Source: Nitrosomonas sp. (GTDB taxonomy: Bacteria > Pseudomonadota > Gammaproteobacteria > Burkholderiales > Nitrosomonadaceae). From it: DNA of 64,000 nt. The stretch's first letter is position 1. Every line of letters starts with the position of its first letter. The stretch is taken from the NCBI GenBank assembly GCA_031316255.1, contig JALDQW010000001.1:744001-808000 (forward strand), read 5' to 3'. The position numbers and the translations under genes are program-made. Of the stretch, positions 62,946-64,000 are shown piece after piece. The notes beneath the pieces are model-generated. The model saw nothing but the letters and a program-made list of their open reading frames with translations. It was not told where the DNA came from and did no database searches.

Positions 62946-63104
62946 TGGTTATCCTCCTTTGAAAATGTTCGAGGATAACTGAGGGGCTATAAATTATTAG
63001 CCGATAGCATTGAAGGCATCAAATTCGTTAACGGCGTTAGACAAAATGGAGATCAAAAACAGGTGGCCGCTTGATTCTCTATAAGCACCACATTTGACAA
63101 TAGC

Positions 63105-63953
63105 TCATCTTGTCATGCGCAGAGACAAACATGACTTCAATCGCAACTTGCTTCCCGCAGATTTTGCTATTTCCATAAACGCTTTTTGTAGATTAACTCC
63201 TAATTGAATTTCTTTGCGCTTTCGATCTTCTGGGGGGTACTCTTGAAGAGATTTTCCAGGTATCAGTACAATAAGCTCTTGATCCTTCCAAATGGTTTGT
63301 TTGCAACCTGTTATTTGTATTGCATTTACTTTAACCCTGACAGGACGTAAAGCCCAACCTGCAATATATGCACCGCCCCACCAAAGTGGTAGATCCGTTA
63401 CTAGTTCACTAGCGGCAGCTATTGCCATGATACTTGGATTAAATCCTGTTGCTGCCCCAACAAGGAGCGTTTCTACTGTCATGGAGAGAATTAGCCCAGT
63501 GACCCAGTAGCGCCATTGAACCTTACCAAAATCTAGAATACGTCCTGACAAAACAATATCCACGCCTGCTTCTGCACCAAGAGAACTGCGCTGCATTTTA
63601 TTGAGCCAATTATAGGAAGGATCGATATCTGCATGCATTTTGCGCGCCTCATCGAAGGGAGTAACTATGAATCCAGGTTGTAGCGCAAGTTGTTCAGTGA
63701 ACAGTTTCTGAGCGCTTGTCTCAACCTCTTTGATCAATTGTTCAAGTAGAATTGGCTTTTCTTCGGCGGATGGTTTTTCATCGAAAGAACGCAGATCAGT
63801 GGGCGAAGTAAGTGGCGCATCCATTCGTATTTGTGTAACGAGCAATCTTAAGGGAGGATCAGGCGGAGTAACTTTTTGAAATGGAAACGAGCTGCATCCG
63901 GTCGTTACTACCAAGATCAGCATATATGTGCATGCTAAATAAAGTAACCTCAT
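63105..63953 (-). CDS. lipoprotein of unknown function
   Basis: 282 residues. Signal peptide with lipobox VVTTGCSS (Cys at about 20), so the mature protein is lipid-anchored. Middle region (about 135-195) has two hydrophobic stretches (YWVTGLILSMTVETLLVGAATG, WWGGAYIAGWALRP). No family recognised with certainty. A separate unit downstream of the small ORF; the remaining 47 bases of the window hold its upstream region. Confidence 0.75.
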   Translation of the reverse strand: MRLLYLACTYMLILVVTTGCSSFPFQKVTPPDPPLRLLVTQIRMDAPLTSPTDLRSFDEKPSAEEKPILLEQLIKEVETSAQKLFTEQLALQPGFIVTPFDEARKMHADIDPSYNWLNKMQRSSLGAEAGVDIVLSGRILDFGKVQWRYWVTGLILSMTVETLLVGAATGFNPSIMAIAAASELVTDLPLWWGGAYIAGWALRPVRVKVNAIQITGCKQTIWKDQELIVLIPGKSLQEYPPEDRKRKEIQLGVNLQKAFMEIAKSAGSKLRLKSCLSLRMTR

Positions 63954-64000
63954 TTGTGATATACGTTGATTTTCAACGTTAATGGCATCTTCTGAAATAT

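Overview
The window looks like a chromosomal segment of an ammonia-oxidising betaproteobacterium, most likely Nitrosomonas or a close relative. The main reasons are a stand-alone ammonia monooxygenase subunit gene (amoC, 7076-7882), a betaproteobacterial 16S-Ile-Ala-23S-5S rRNA operon, and gene groupings usual in that family (argS-SPOR-dsbA and gmk-rpoZ-spoT). The genus is an inference from gene content; no database search was run.

Layout: 1-6200 holds a partial Nudix gene, a DUF2914 membrane protein, a tight housekeeping cluster (ligA, a purine phosphoribosyltransferase, a thiopurine nucleoside phosphorylase, def) and an envelope-anchored protein of unknown role. From 6200 to 13700 come a long A+T-rich leader, singleton amoC, an unknown two-pass membrane protein, an Hsp20 chaperone with a heat-shock-like promoter, the ABC-F ATPase Uup and two small c-type cytochromes. 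From 13700 to 17450 are small membrane proteins, a Tim44-like protein, a DUF3293 protein and an OFA-type MFS transporter. The rRNA operon (17590-23185, minus strand) has a recognisable promoter, two boxA-like sites, a long 23S processing stem and an enlarged helix 9 in 23S.

From 23400 to 36700 are a divergent Nramp-like transporter, an Atm1-type ABC exporter, a three-domain phospholipid-recycling fusion protein (MFS-PlsC-acyl-ACP synthetase), nrdA and nrdB with a promoter and an NrdR-type box, and fumC.

From 36800 to 42500 the character changes. Small single genes (membrane protein, short secreted peptide, TIR-receiver fusion, PD-(D/E)XK-type nuclease, ParDE toxin-antitoxin, decayed REP-associated transposase) are separated by diverged copies of palindromic repeats, and several genes end at or inside a repeat. 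This is the accessory, possibly defence-related, part and the most unusual stretch.

From 42500 to 46500 lie an SGNH hydrolase and a cytochrome plus flavoprotein pair resembling flavocytochrome c sulfide dehydrogenase, which suggests that this nitrifier can use or detoxify reduced sulfur. From 46500 to 64000 the window returns to core genes: an orphan FbpC-like ATPase, cysE, mtfA, spoT, rpoZ, gmk, an HDOD regulator, msrA, dsbA, a SPOR protein, argS, rlmB, rnr, tRNA-Leu, a NYN/LOTUS protein and a lipoprotein.
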